This document shows, one piece after another, positions 18,409-25,775 of a DNA stretch of 64,000 bases. This stretch comes from G963667975 sp963677395. GTDB taxonomy: Bacteria; Bacteroidota; Bacteroidia; Bacteroidales; G963667975. How positions within the stretch are numbered: position 1 is the first letter of the stretch; the number at the start of each line of letters is the position of its first letter. The stretch spans positions 62,001 to 126,000 of the forward strand of contig OY781965.2 of assembly GCA_963677395.2 (NCBI GenBank), in the 5' to 3' direction. A program made the position numbers and the translations under genes. Below the pieces are notes generated by a model. The model was given only the letters and a program-made list of their open reading frames with translations. It ran no database searches and was not told the origin of the DNA.

Positions 18409-18905
18409 ATAACATATGTATTAGTGGTTGAACTTCCCATTACCTGGCTGTAGGTTCCTTTCTCAATAGAAGCCTGAATAATATTGCGTAATCGTAGTCG
18501 CTCCTGTTCGGTAAATTCGCTGCCTATTCTTCCGATCAGCGTATTCATCGATCCATACACGTTACGGGTGTACCAGCGGGTATCTTTATGTTTTTTGGGC
18601 TTTATGTCTTCTCTTGATCGCGCTCGAAACAATTCCCTGTTCGAATTAAATCGTGCCCATTTTTTCAACGTGCGGCTCTTATGAAAGGATATTTCGATAA
18701 ATCTTCCGTAAACAGGGAAACTAAATGAGAGTATCCAGGAATCCCTGATTCCTTTTTTTACGGTGTAATAAATTCCGGAGAGAAGTTCTTCGGTTTTTAT
18801 AAGATTTTTTGATTCAATAGTACCGCTCAACAAATCAGAAATATACTCCCCGTGCTGGTCGAGAATCTCTTTTATAAATAAATTTTCTTCATCCGATCGT
18901 GCCAT
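18405..18905 (-). CDS. Phage protein preceding the tape measure
   Basis: A 166-residue protein of unknown function (MARSDEENLFIKEIL ... ERLRLRNIIQASIEKG), rich in Arg/Lys. It overlaps the tape-measure start (ATGA), a place often held by tail-assembly proteins, so that role is a guess from position. I use the ATG at 18905 because the upstream ATG (18947) would lie above the -7 box of the promoter-like site at 18911-18945. The predicted leader is only about 5 nt. Confidence 0.65.
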   Translation of the reverse strand: MARSDEENLFIKEILDQHGEYISDLLSGTIESKNLIKTEELLSGIYYTVKKGIRDSWILSFSFPVYGRFIEISFHKSRTLKKWARFNSNRELFRARSREDIKPKKHKDTRWYTRNVYGSMNTLIGRIGSEFTEQERLRLRNIIQASIEKGTYSQVMGSSTTNTYVI

Positions 18906-18910
18906 ACAGG

Positions 18911-18945
18911 CAAAATTCAATACCGGAACACGAAATAGAAAGGAC
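18911..18945 (-). promoter_or_regulatory. Phage promoter-like site: GTCCTTT-N23-TTTTG (tail operon)
   Basis: Minus-strand GTCCTTT (18945-18939), 23 bp, TTTTG (18915-18911). It overlaps the U-tract of the terminator just upstream and leaves only 5 nt before the ATG at 18905. Confidence 0.75.
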
Positions 18946-18951
18946 AAAAAA

Positions 18952-18979
18952 AAGAGCCTGTAACTACTTACAGGCTCTT
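18952..18979 (-). terminator. Rho-independent terminator
   Basis: A 12-bp stem (AAGAGCCTGTAA with TTACAGGCTCTT), 4-nt loop, followed on the minus strand by a long T-run that leads into the GTCCTTT element. Confidence 0.88.
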
Positions 18980-19003
18980 AATATTATTTAATTAAAATAT
19001 TAT

Positions 19004-19273
19004 TCAAGAAAGCCTCTCAAAAATATGAATTACGAAATCGCCATTAGATAGTTGAACTGTACCAATGTATTTTCGTTCAATATCACAAGAAATATGCTGT
19101 CCAGTTTGAAAAGCATCAAAGCATCTTTTTTCTTTTTCTGCTTCTATACTAACCAATGCCCATATACATGGAATATCATTTTGCGTTTGTACAGATAATA
19201 TTGATGCGTCTTTTGGCATATCAATAATTGTACTGCTTGCCTCTAATGTAAACTTCCAAATAGCCTTTTTCAT
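19004..19273 (-). CDS. Small phage protein (DUF7352-like)
   Basis: An 89-residue protein with the pattern KAIWKFTLEA ... MPKDASILSVQTQNDIPCIW ... RKYIGTVQLSNGDFVIHIFE. This resembles small phage proteins grouped as DUF7352; the assignment is from memory of the pattern and tentative. The function is unknown. It overlaps the preceding gene by about 53 bp in another frame and ends just before the terminator at 18952-18979. Confidence 0.6.
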   Translation of the reverse strand: MKKAIWKFTLEASSTIIDMPKDASILSVQTQNDIPCIWALVSIEAEKEKRCFDAFQTGQHISCDIERKYIGTVQLSNGDFVIHIFERLS

Positions 19274-19655
19274 TTTTATAATTATTTTGTATTTTTAAAA
19301 CATAATTTAGTACAAAGTATTCTTCCAAATCTGGAATATTTTCTTTATAAGCAATATCACCCTTGCATATTTCTCCAGAAATATGCTTAAAATGATTTTC
19401 AGCAGCATTCCATATTTTCTCTACTTCTTCAAATGAAAAAGATTTCCATTCTTGTTTTTTAATAAAATTAAGAAGTTGATCTCTATCTTCAATTCCTAAT
19501 TTTGCGATTAATTCAATCATAGGAATATACTTTTTAGGTAGCGTTAACTTTATTGAATCGGAACCGGATATTTTACCAAAAATTGCATTCAACTTAGCTT
19601 GTGAATTTTTCCGTTCTTGATTCAATTTTATTCTGTTAATAATAAAATTGATCAT
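19221..19655 (-). CDS. Hypothetical phage protein
   Basis: A 144-residue, Lys/Asn/Ile-rich protein with no recognised domain. Part of the small-gene unit 20533-19004 that starts behind the structured leader at 20554-20632. Its last ~53 bp overlap the next gene, a longer overlap than the usual ATGA coupling seen elsewhere here. Confidence 0.55.
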   Translation of the reverse strand: MINFIINRIKLNQERKNSQAKLNAIFGKISGSDSIKLTLPKKYIPMIELIAKLGIEDRDQLLNFIKKQEWKSFSFEEVEKIWNAAENHFKHISGEICKGDIAYKENIPDLEEYFVLNYVLKIQNNYKNEKGYLEVYIRGKQYNY

Positions 19656-19671
19656 ATGTTTCTAATTTACG

Positions 19672-20028
19672 TTATAGGTAAGCAAAAGAGCCGTAGTTTA
19701 CTGACATTTTAACTTCGCCTTTATAATTTGGAATTAGATTTAAATCGATTTTTACTTCATAGCAATGAAGTAAAAATCGAGTATCGTTTACAAAGTACGT
19801 TCGTTGATTCAAGTCAGTTCTATCCTCACATTTACAATTAGACTTAATAAAATTTTCAAGTTCAGATTTGTTCTGAAACTCAAATCCTTTTCGTTTAAGT
19901 CCTTCAATTATATAATTTTCTAATTGTTGATTGAGTGTCGAAGAAAGGCTACTTATAATATTACCTATATTACAGGTGCGGTTAAAATTTTCGTTGATAG
20001 CAGGGTTGATTAATATTGCTTTGTACAT
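19672..20028 (-). CDS. Hypothetical phage protein
   Basis: A 118-residue protein starting MYKAILINPAINENF, with two neighbouring cysteines (NCKCED). I chose the ATG at 20028 because the upstream one at 20130 would run 53 bp into the neighbouring gene. The function is unknown. Confidence 0.6.
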   Translation of the reverse strand: MYKAILINPAINENFNRTCNIGNIISSLSSTLNQQLENYIIEGLKRKGFEFQNKSELENFIKSNCKCEDRTDLNQRTYFVNDTRFLLHCYEVKIDLNLIPNYKGEVKMSVNYGSFAYL

Positions 20029-20077
20029 ATTATTTGTTTTGTGGGTAGTATCCTGCCCTATTTTATAAATGTAACCA

Positions 20078-20533
20078 CTACAATCCGTTTTTTCGGCTGC
20101 AACAAACAAACTTCGATTTATTTTTCTCAAAGTTAATCATTGCAAACTCATCTTCGTTCATTAAAATTAAATTTTTTCCTTTTCGATACCACAGTGTTTC
20201 AGGGCCAATACAATAAAAAGTGTTCTTGTACTTAAATTCTATAACCTCAGTATTATAGTAGCAGGTTTTAAAGATGGATTGAACAACGGCTTCATGATCT
20301 TTATCCGTTTCATTCAGTTTATGTTCAATCAATGTCATCAGGTTATAGTACTCCCTGAGAGCATCGTAAAAGTAAGAATTCAATGAATTTTCATCAATGA
20401 TAAGAGCAGTAAGTAATAATGTTTCAGAAGCAATCGCATTCTTAAAATCCGGCAAACTGTGGATAATGCTGTGTAGTTGATCTAAAATTTCTTCGTTCTT
20501 CAGAATTTCTAATAATTCATCATTTGATAACAT
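20078..20533 (-). CDS. Hypothetical phage protein with structured leader
   Basis: A 151-residue acidic, helical protein (MLSNDELLEILKNEEI at the start) without a recognised domain. Its ATG is preceded by an AGGAGA ribosome-binding sequence (about 20541-20547), unusually strong for this phylum. Directly upstream lies an 18-bp-stem RNA structure (20554-20632), so its translation may be controlled by the leader. First gene of a four-gene minus-strand group ending at 19004. Confidence 0.65.
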   Translation of the reverse strand: MLSNDELLEILKNEEILDQLHSIIHSLPDFKNAIASETLLLTALIIDENSLNSYFYDALREYYNLMTLIEHKLNETDKDHEAVVQSIFKTCYYNTEVIEFKYKNTFYCIGPETLWYRKGKNLILMNEDEFAMINFEKNKSKFVCCSRKNGL

Positions 20534-20553
20534 AATTTGGTTCTCCTAATAGA

Positions 20554-20632
20554 GAAATCCCTGCTCGCGTGCAACGATGGCGACCAAGCCACTCTGTACT
20601 CCGAAGAGTGCAGACACACGAGCAGGGATTTC
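20554..20632 (-). ncRNA. Three-helix structured RNA in a 5' leader (candidate)
   Basis: On the minus strand an 18-bp outer helix (GAAATCCCTGCTCGTGTG with CACGCGAGCAGGGATTTC, one G-U pair) encloses two hairpins. One is ACTC-TTCG-GAGT, with a C(UUCG)G tetraloop; the other is closed by TGGC/GCCA. The G-U pair and UUCG loop favour the minus-strand RNA, since the plus strand would have an A-C mismatch. It lies between a TAAATTTG box (20648-20655) and the ribosome-binding site of the gene at 20533. No known RNA family is recognised. Confidence 0.65.
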
Positions 20633-20647
20633 CCTTATAAGGTTTTG

Positions 20648-20655
20648 CAAATTTA
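20648..20655 (-). promoter_or_regulatory. -7 box (TAAATTTG) upstream of structured leader
   Basis: Fits TAnnTTTG on the minus strand and would start transcription just ahead of the structured RNA. No clear -33 box. Confidence 0.45.
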
Positions 20656-20774
20656 AACATGTCAGTTGGTCTTTTTTCGTTGAAGGAGCAAATATAGTAT
20701 AAAAATACCATGAAGTGCAAAATGTATCAAAATATTTCTACTTTAGCAAAACAAATCAATAAAACATTGCAATT

Positions 20775-21380
20775 ATGAAACGACTTATTATTATGATGAC
20801 ATTATTATTCACAGCAGTAATAGCATTATCACAACAAAAAAATCCGGATAAAATTATCTACAAAAATGGAACAGAAGAATCAGTATATATTAAATATAAG
20901 ATTGATAACGAACTGTATTACTCATCATATAGTGATTATAGAGATTATTGGTTTGTAAAACTTTCTAAATTAAATATCGTTATTATTAAAGACTCAGCAA
21001 GGAGATGCGCTATATTTCCTGAGTTGTGTACAAACGATACAGTAAATGTAAACAAGTACTTATACAAAATATCAAATATAGAGTCAATGAAACTAGATAC
21101 AACATCTACGTATAATGACATCAAAATACAAATGTCGCTTAATAAGTTTAGAAAATTACAATTAACAGGATATGCATTAATGATTGGAGGTACAATTATA
21201 TCATCAATAGCGACTTCAATAGATTCAAATAATGATGCAAAAATTGGAATTGGAATTATAGCCGGAGCAGTAAGTATAACAGGATTAGTAATAATGATAG
21301 ACAGTTATAAATGGTTAAATTATAAAAAATTGAAATTAGTAAATTCACCATATGGATTAACAATTAGATTAGATTTTTAA
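20775..21380 (+). CDS. Exported hypothetical protein (plus-strand moron)
   Basis: A 201-residue protein with a signal peptide (MKRLIIMMTLLFTAVIALSQ) and a hydrophobic stretch near 135-165 (YALMIGGTIISSIATSI; IGIIAGAVSITGLVIMI). It is the only plus-strand gene in the structural half of prophage 1, is very AT-rich and has its own strong terminator. This is the usual look of a moron, a gene expressed from the prophage to change the host cell. The target is unknown. Confidence 0.65.
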   Translation: MKRLIIMMTLLFTAVIALSQQKNPDKIIYKNGTEESVYIKYKIDNELYYSSYSDYRDYWFVKLSKLNIVIIKDSARRCAIFPELCTNDTVNVNKYLYKISNIESMKLDTTSTYNDIKIQMSLNKFRKLQLTGYALMIGGTIISSIATSIDSNNDAKIGIGIIAGAVSITGLVIMIDSYKWLNYKKLKLVNSPYGLTIRLDF

Positions 21381-21416
21381 AAAGAAAGCCCTGCAATTTT
21401 TGCAGGGCTTTCTTTT
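21380..21416. terminator. Bidirectional terminator
   Basis: A 17-bp arm pair (AAAAGAAAGCCCTGCAA / TTGCAGGGCTTTCTTTT) with a 3-nt loop and flanking A/T runs. It ends the plus-strand moron and the opposing minus-strand lysis genes. Confidence 0.9.
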
Positions 21417-21439
21417 ACCAAAAAATCAACTTAAACTTG

Positions 21440-22045
21440 TTAAGGAGGCGGATCTCTTTGCCGGGGAATAAGGGGCAAAAACAATCTCACCGAATGCTCA
21501 CTTTTCAGCAGATCATACCCATAATTAATAATTAAAGCCCTTTTCGTGATATACGTAAAAGAAGGACCTACTTCAAAATTCTTGTTATACCCGGTCATCA
21601 CGCCAAAATAATACCGGTTTCTGGCATTAGAAATATACGTATTGCTAATCGCCGTTGGCCGCCGGTTTTGGTACCACACCTGCCGCTCAAATATTTTATT
21701 TTGCGTGATAATATCATTAACCACAATCAATGCATCGCTATCATTTTTAGCGGTATCAGAATATGCCAGGCGTGCAAAATAATCGGACAAAATAGCCAGC
21801 GTATCAACCTTACTTTCTCTCCAGCGCACATTGCCGGTATCCCTGTAAACCAACTTTGGAACATAAGCCGTATCCCTAACCGGATATGCTACACTGTCTC
21901 CCGGAATAGTATCTGTATAGCATACATATTCTTTCTTTTGCTGCAGAAATCCAAGCTTTAATCCTAGGAACAACACTAAAAATAATAAAGCCAGCTCCGC
22001 TAAACCGAGGGCAATAACAAGCATGTTTCGTTTGTTTATCATCAT
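21440..22045 (-). CDS. Membrane-anchored periplasmic phage protein (spanin-like?)
   Basis: A 201-residue protein with one N-terminal transmembrane helix (MLVIALGLAELALLFLVLF) followed by a periplasmic part with DT-rich segments (DTIPGDSVAYPVRDTAYVPK). The Thr/Asp-rich stem resembles DUF6808-type proteins of Bacteroides phages; this is tentative. It is last in the lysis group (holin-like proteins and DUF5675 lysin candidate upstream), so an envelope role in lysis is possible. Its first ~170 bp overlap the 3' end of the upstream frame. Confidence 0.6.
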   Translation of the reverse strand: MMINKRNMLVIALGLAELALLFLVLFLGLKLGFLQQKKEYVCYTDTIPGDSVAYPVRDTAYVPKLVYRDTGNVRWRESKVDTLAILSDYFARLAYSDTAKNDSDALIVVNDIITQNKIFERQVWYQNRRPTAISNTYISNARNRYYFGVMTGYNKNFEVGPSFTYITKRALIINYGYDLLKSEHSVRLFLPLIPRQRDPPP

Positions 22046-22475
22046 AAACTGTATTTATTTGGTTAACAACATTTATACAGGCATCATCAGGAGAAATACC
22101 TTCTTTGTGCATTTTCACAATAAAATCATATTCTTCTTCAGGTCCATCATATCCATACTTTTCTTCAAGTACTTTCATCGCGTAACCGGCATAAGCAAGC
22201 TCACGATGGCTGTTTATATTTTGCTCAATTTTGTTTCTCAAAGCATAAGGATTCAAATCAATTGCCTTCGATTTAAACTTTGAGCAATAATCCATCCACT
22301 GCAACTGAAGCTGATTTTTCAGGTCGGTAAGTTCAGTATCGATAATCAAAATGCCGTCAACAACACATGTATGCATTGTTTTTGCCTGCTTGAATAACTC
22401 AAACAGGCTTTCAATATAAGGCAAAGCACTTGCTTTGTCTCTTTCTGCAGCACGTTTTATATTTCGCTGATTCAT
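21876..22475 (-). CDS. Hypothetical phage protein overlapping the next gene
   Basis: A 199-residue frame, helical and charged at the start (MNQRNIKRAAERDKAS) up to about residue 143 (INVVNQINTVYDD). Beyond this it runs in a second frame across the start of the gene at 22045 for ~170 bp, where its sequence (KHACYCPRFSGAG) looks like a shadow. Either the genes truly overlap or a 1-bp change removed an original stop near 22045. The function is unknown. Confidence 0.5.
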   Translation of the reverse strand: MNQRNIKRAAERDKASALPYIESLFELFKQAKTMHTCVVDGILIIDTELTDLKNQLQLQWMDYCSKFKSKAIDLNPYALRNKIEQNINSHRELAYAGYAMKVLEEKYGYDGPEEEYDFIVKMHKEGISPDDACINVVNQINTVYDDKQTKHACYCPRFSGAGFIIFSVVPRIKAWISAAKERICMLYRYYSGRQCSISG

Positions 22476-22478
22476 CGG

Positions 22479-22898
22479 TTATTGAATTTCGATTTGAATA
22501 TCAGTGTCGTTTTTCAACTTTTCACGAAATATATTCATCGCTTTCTGGCTATCAAGAACCATCCCCTTTGCTTTATTCCAGCCTAATAAAATACATCCAT
22601 GTGTATGTTCAGGGTTGTTTCCACAATGTATCAATATCTCAGAAAAACTTGGAACATTCTGAAGCCAGAATGTTTTTCCGAATTTTCTGGAAACAATCGG
22701 GACAACCTTATAAGTTCCCCGGGGAATTGCAGTTTCTCCCCAAATCTTTTTTTCGCCTGGATCAGTTAAATCTCCGTCGTTGTTCGAGTCTCTCACTGTA
22801 TCTTCGAGTGTATCACAAATGTATTCACCGTCAAGAAACAGTTTGCCAATCGTGTACGTTTCACGAGGGGCAATGCGTTTCAGTATTAATTTTCTCAT
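22479..22898 (-). CDS. DUF5675 protein, candidate phage lysin
   Basis: A 139-residue DUF5675 protein (MRKLILKRIAPRETYTIGKL ... FLDGEYICDTLEDTVRD). The core IPRGTYKV ... ILIHCGN ... HTHGCILLG has His91, His100 and Cys102, laid out like the H-x(n)-[ST]HGC active site of YkuD L,D-transpeptidases. That relation is my inference. It overlaps a holin-like gene by 4 bp, so it probably acts on peptidoglycan at lysis. Prophage 2 carries a relative (59384-59809) in the matching lysis cluster. Confidence 0.75.
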   Translation of the reverse strand: MRKLILKRIAPRETYTIGKLFLDGEYICDTLEDTVRDSNNDGDLTDPGEKKIWGETAIPRGTYKVVPIVSRKFGKTFWLQNVPSFSEILIHCGNNPEHTHGCILLGWNKAKGMVLDSQKAMNIFREKLKNDTDIQIEIQ

Positions 22899-23122
22899 GA
22901 TGCAGAGTCTTTAACTGTTAAACTTGCCGATGCGGCAATGGCAGCCGAAACAGCAACTACATATTTCAAAGCCTGAATCAAATCTGCATGAAGATTTAAC
23001 TCCTGGGTTAAGTTTGCAGCAATAATAGCGGCGGAAACTCCACCGGCTATTATTGCAAACTGTCTTACTTTTCTCCAGAACTTTGGAGTTTCAGCTTTCA
23101 ATCGTTTGATGATCTCTTTCAT
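22895..23122 (-). CDS. Holin-like small membrane protein
   Basis: A 75-residue protein with a basic N-terminus (MKEIIKRLKAETPKFWRKVR) and two hydrophobic helices (FAIIAGGVSAAIIAANL and YVVAVSAAIAASASLTV). This is the size and shape of a class II holin. It overlaps genes on both sides by ATGA and precedes the DUF5675 lysin candidate. It would form lesions in the inner membrane at lysis. Confidence 0.7.
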   Translation of the reverse strand: MKEIIKRLKAETPKFWRKVRQFAIIAGGVSAAIIAANLTQELNLHADLIQALKYVVAVSAAIAASASLTVKDSAS

Positions 23123-23412
23123 TTGATTGTTTTTTCAATTGATAAAATTCGTTTTCCGTGATCTTTAACAGTCTCTTCAATAGCCTGTTGTTTATCTTCT
23201 ATAACCCTGTGCTTTTCATTACAGCTTCTTTCAAAACCCGAAAAACGTTCCTGACTTACGGCTACCATTTTTTCAATGTTAATCACAGCTTTCGACATGT
23301 TATCGTAATTTGTCAGCTGTCGTTTTAGCAAATACGCAATAATTGAAAGCAACGCACCCAGGATGGTTACGGCAATCGAAACAAGCAATGTTATGAGTTG
23401 CATAAGTGTCAT
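23119..23412 (-). CDS. Membrane plus coiled-coil protein of the lysis cluster
   Basis: A 97-residue protein with one N-terminal helix (LITLLVSIAVTILGALLSIIAYLL) and a C-terminal coiled coil (IEKMVAVSQERF ... IEETVKDHGKRILSIEKTIK). The same architecture occurs in prophage 2 (59802-60080). A spanin-like, antiholin or holin-partner role is possible; none is proven. Confidence 0.6.
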   Translation of the reverse strand: MTLMQLITLLVSIAVTILGALLSIIAYLLKRQLTNYDNMSKAVINIEKMVAVSQERFSGFERSCNEKHRVIEDKQQAIEETVKDHGKRILSIEKTIK

Positions 23413-23435
23413 AGTTTTAAAATTTACACTACGAA

Positions 23436-23894
23436 TTAAAAATAATCGGTTGGCAGTAAAAAGGACATAGAATAACCGTTACATTCATACAGGTCATATT
23501 CAGGATCCGTTTTCATTGTATTGAAGTCTATCCTTAATAAATAGGGATGAAACTCTGAATTACAATCATCTGCAATCTCATAAATTTTTTCTTTAATTTT
23601 TTTGATTGCATTTTGAGTAGTTTCAAGCAAATCAAGAATCAGATCTGGATCAAGGTCCCGTTCAGCTGATTTTTGAAGAACAAAAAAGATACATTGATCA
23701 TTTTCTCCGATCGATTCAGCATCGGACATATACGTATCTGAAGAAGGGATAACGGCTACTAAAAATAAATCTTCATTAACCTCTTTGATTTGTTTCTGCA
23801 GTTCCTTTTCGTCTCTGGAAATAATCACGGTTGTAATACCGGCACTGGCGGCAAGTGTAGTTGCAAGTGCCTTATATGTTTTGATTTGCAACAT
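23436..23894 (-). CDS. Phage protein, possible tail terminator/neck protein
   Basis: A 152-residue acidic protein (LQIKTYKALATTLAASAGIT ... LYECNGYSMSFLLPTDYF). Size, place after the connector genes and the C-terminal beta pattern suggest a neck or tail-completion protein, but no domain is recognised. It overlaps the upstream gene by 23 bp. Confidence 0.55.
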   Translation of the reverse strand: MLQIKTYKALATTLAASAGITTVIISRDEKELQKQIKEVNEDLFLVAVIPSSDTYMSDAESIGENDQCIFFVLQKSAERDLDPDLILDLLETTQNAIKKIKEKIYEIADDCNSEFHPYLLRIDFNTMKTDPEYDLYECNGYSMSFLLPTDYF

Positions 23895-24792
23895 CTGCTT
23901 TACGTTTTATGATTTCACTCATTTTTACGAGTTGGTAAATGCGTACAAGTACGTCATACAGATTTGTATTTGCAGTATCATTAACCGATCCGAATACTTT
24001 CGATTCTGAAAGCTCGTACAACAAACCGGTTAACCCTACACCGGTATCTTCTGTACCTGTAGAGTTCGAATAAAGAGCAGACAGGCTAATTTCATTCCCG
24101 TCTATTTCTATATCACCGGTGCGTAAAAAGCTTTCGAATCCGGTGTAAATTAAAAAAAATGCATACTTATAATAATATGGCAACTTGGAAACATATTTAA
24201 CTCTTTTTTCAAGAATTAAAGGATTCGAGAGCGGTGAAAACTTCCGGCGAACATCTCCCGGGAAGTTAGGCAATAACTTAAGAATCGGTAAAAACCATTT
24301 TTTAGGGCGGTAAAGTATTGCAATCAGCCGATTTAAATTTTCAATATTCTGATTTTTAAGATATAATACATATTCAGCGTGTGCCTGTTTGTACTCAAAA
24401 AACGAACAATTTTGCAATACGGAATCGGGTCCGTATAGTTTTTTGATTTTTGGAAGCAAATTCCGGGAAACGCCGTTTTTAAACACTAAAATTTTCTGCC
24501 CGTTTTCGGATTGCTGTTCGTCAAAAAAGTCCCGGATAATCTCGTTAATCCGGTTCACGTTATCAACTACAATCTCAATCTGATCCTGGTTCAATCTGAA
24601 CCACTTAACACTTTTACGGATACCAATTAAATGAAAGGAAATAGCCGTAAGCATATCGTTTTCGGAAATAACTCCCGATTGATACGCGATGACCTGTTTG
24701 ACCAAAAATTCAAATTCAGAAGGTTTTAATTCATCCAGTTCCGAAGGAAACTCTTTATAAAAATTTACTTCAGGTATTTCTATTGTGTTCAT
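23872..24792 (-). CDS. Phage structural/connector protein
   Basis: A 306-residue protein with no recognised domain (MNTIEIPEVNFYKEFPSELD at the start). It is ATGA-coupled to the upstream 328-residue protein and lies in the portal-connector block. Likely a head-tail connection or assembly component, inferred only from position. Confidence 0.6.
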   Translation of the reverse strand: MNTIEIPEVNFYKEFPSELDELKPSEFEFLVKQVIAYQSGVISENDMLTAISFHLIGIRKSVKWFRLNQDQIEIVVDNVNRINEIIRDFFDEQQSENGQKILVFKNGVSRNLLPKIKKLYGPDSVLQNCSFFEYKQAHAEYVLYLKNQNIENLNRLIAILYRPKKWFLPILKLLPNFPGDVRRKFSPLSNPLILEKRVKYVSKLPYYYKYAFFLIYTGFESFLRTGDIEIDGNEISLSALYSNSTGTEDTGVGLTGLLYELSESKVFGSVNDTANTNLYDVLVRIYQLVKMSEIIKRKADVANQNI

Positions 24793-25775
24793 ATAGATAC
24801 AATTTTATCATGTGGATCAATAGAAGCAATCGTTATTTCCGGGATGGGTAATCCAGCAGCAAGGCAATAGTATTTAGTTACGAGTCTCTGCAGATATTGT
24901 AATTCACTATTTGCAACATTTATAAGCGTTTTCGAAACTGCAATTCTGTTTTCAAAAGAAGATGAGCGTTCTGTTTTTAATGTAGAAAGATAAGTAGACA
25001 CAATTCTATCCGGGAAGACTTTTTCTGATAAAGTTTTTAAAGCTTCAGAAACGCTCATCAGGCAAATAGGTAATTTACAGGCTTCTAAAATCTCTTTTTC
25101 AGCTTCAGTTAGCGTAATATCCTCTTTCTTTTGATTATAAAAAATAAATTTATCAAGCAATTCCGGCTTCAGAATACTTTGAAATACGCGGCTTTGTATC
25201 CGGCTAATTGAGGGAACCATAACCAGGAATAGTCTTCTTGAATCATTAATGTCAAAATACTTCGAAAACTCATTTGCATTTAGGATTAAAAGAGAATGAG
25301 AAGACTTGTAAACATCCGTATCTTTCCAAATTTTTAGGTCGTTATCTTCTATGTTTTTATCAAGAAATTCAAGCAGATAATCTGTGAATGAATTAACCAG
25401 GTCATCCAGGTTAGCATTATCTTTTTCAATCATCCATTCAAATGCCGGCTTGATGTTTTCTTCAACATAGATAGATCTCCCGGAATTTGTATGCGATAAA
25501 TCGTTCGAAGGAGCAAACAACCGGTATGCAGTTAATGCAACGCACATCTGTATATTAACTACTAATACGTCTTTTACAGTTGTACCATTTGGATCAAAAG
25601 AACTTCCCTTGTAATAAGTTTCCGCAAATGCAAAAATCTGATCTGAGATTGTTTTTTTCAGTGAAGACTCGGCAAGGCGCGCGTATGGTTTTAGGTTGTC
25701 AAACTTCAAACCATTATGAATAAAGCCTATTAACGACTTCAATTCCTGATCAGCATTAGATTTTCCTAATATCAT
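24789..25775 (-). CDS. Phage connector-region protein (DUF6712-like)
   Basis: A 328-residue helical protein (MILGKSNADQELKSLIGFIH) immediately after the portal gene and overlapping it by 4 bp. Its layout resembles Bacteroidota phage proteins grouped as DUF6712; this is a tentative call from pattern. A neck or head-completion role is inferred from position. Confidence 0.55.
   Translation of the reverse strand: MILGKSNADQELKSLIGFIHNGLKFDNLKPYARLAESSLKKTISDQIFAFAETYYKGSSFDPNGTTVKDVLVVNIQMCVALTAYRLFAPSNDLSHTNSGRSIYVEENIKPAFEWMIEKDNANLDDLVNSFTDYLLEFLDKNIEDNDLKIWKDTDVYKSSHSLLILNANEFSKYFDINDSRRLFLVMVPSISRIQSRVFQSILKPELLDKFIFYNQKKEDITLTEAEKEILEACKLPICLMSVSEALKTLSEKVFPDRIVSTYLSTLKTERSSSFENRIAVSKTLINVANSELQYLQRLVTKYYCLAAGLPIPEITIASIDPHDKIVSI

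Noticed and set aside
20520..20720. 66-codon minus-strand frame across the structured RNA
   Set aside because: It encodes a Cys/Arg-rich sequence produced by the RNA helices, with no ribosome-binding site or similarity; the RNA structure explains the conservation better.
23456..23470. AAAAAGGACAT near 23460
   Set aside because: It lies inside the coding region of the gene at 23436-23894, with no start codon at the expected distance.
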